A stretch of 64,000 nucleotides of DNA from Flavobacterium gelidilacus DSM 15343 (GTDB taxonomy: Bacteria; Bacteroidota; Bacteroidia; Flavobacteriales; Flavobacteriaceae), in NCBI RefSeq assembly GCF_000422685.1, contig NZ_AUGN01000001.1, positions 310,001 through 374,000 of the forward strand. The letters are read 5' to 3'. The position numbers and the translations under genes are program-made. Positions 63,966 through 64,000 of the stretch are shown here, piece by piece. How positions within the stretch are numbered: position 1 is the first letter of the stretch; each line of letters opens with the position of its first letter. The notes beneath the pieces are model-generated. The model ran no database searches. It had not been told where the DNA came from and worked only from the letters and a program-made list of their open reading frames with translations.

Positions 63966-64000
63966 GGATTGTATGATAATAATTGTAAAAATACAAAATC

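Noticed and set aside
1..64000. Mobile elements or prophage
   Set aside because: No transposase, integrase, phage structural gene or terminal repeat pair around a coding unit is visible; only short non-coding repeats occur.

Overview
The window is chromosomal DNA of a low-GC member of the Bacteroidota, almost certainly Flavobacterium or a close Flavobacteriaceae relative. The support is: TAnnTTTG-type -7 promoter boxes in place of the TATAAT hexamer; PorX (the type IX secretion regulator); two secreted proteins with type IX sorting domains (one type A, one type B); small relatives of the GldL membrane hairpin; a fused LpxC-FabZ; and many SusC-free but lipobox-bearing small envelope proteins. 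I see no insertion sequence, prophage, integrase or CRISPR array. Most of the window is ordinary core genome.

Layout. 1-4.3 kb: a thioredoxin-fold protein cut by the window edge, an LtaS-like phosphoglycerol transferase behind a phased 11-bp repeat array, a GH26-like lipoprotein and a CDGSH protein. 4.4-7.6 kb: a VWA-like membrane protein, a GldL-hairpin microprotein and fabG. 7.7-15.7 kb: an accessory island run by an ECF sigma factor (sigma, putative anti-sigma, Spy/CpxP-like protein, MbnP, MbnH-type di-haem peroxidase, EF-hand lipoprotein, YHYH protein, MORN/YwqK-like lipoprotein, SCO copper chaperone, CotH kinase). 15.7-25.2 kb: fabI-like, fabH, sucD, an NTF2-like protein, the lipid A genes lpxD2, lpxA, lpxC-fabZ and lpxD with efp inside, and an HD hydrolase. 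25.2-30.4 kb: a 1266-residue type IX substrate, a porin-like barrel and a lipoprotein. 30.7-34.4 kb: porX, tsaE, alanine dehydrogenase. 34.6-35.0 kb: tRNA-Ser, tRNA-Pro, tRNA-Arg. 35.2-46.8 kb: thiolase, NlpC/P60, TPR protein, gyrA, clpC, rimK and a run of small membrane proteins. 46.8-53.5 kb: hutH, then the thr operon. 53.7-64 kb: gcvT, TM2 protein, two-component proteins, yebC, csaA, a thioredoxin-fold protein.

The most interesting part is 7.7-15.7 kb. Four promoters share GCAAGAA, exactly 14 bases, then CGTCWAAR. They precede the sigma gene, the putative anti-sigma gene, the EF-hand gene and the CotH gene, so the island looks like one autoregulated ECF regulon for copper/calcium-binding secreted proteins. 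Inside it the MbnP/MbnH pair is broken: MbnP has a one-base slip in an A run plus an in-frame TAA, MbnH has an in-frame TAA, yet the ancestral ATGA overlap between them is still readable. The lipoprotein downstream also lacks a normal start at the expected place.

Other points of note are a threonine-rich leader peptide in front of thrA, a different foldback repeat in each gap of the thr operon, a likely AUU start for the TM2 protein, a decayed copy of the 3' end of the VWA-like gene, and dispersed short repeats.
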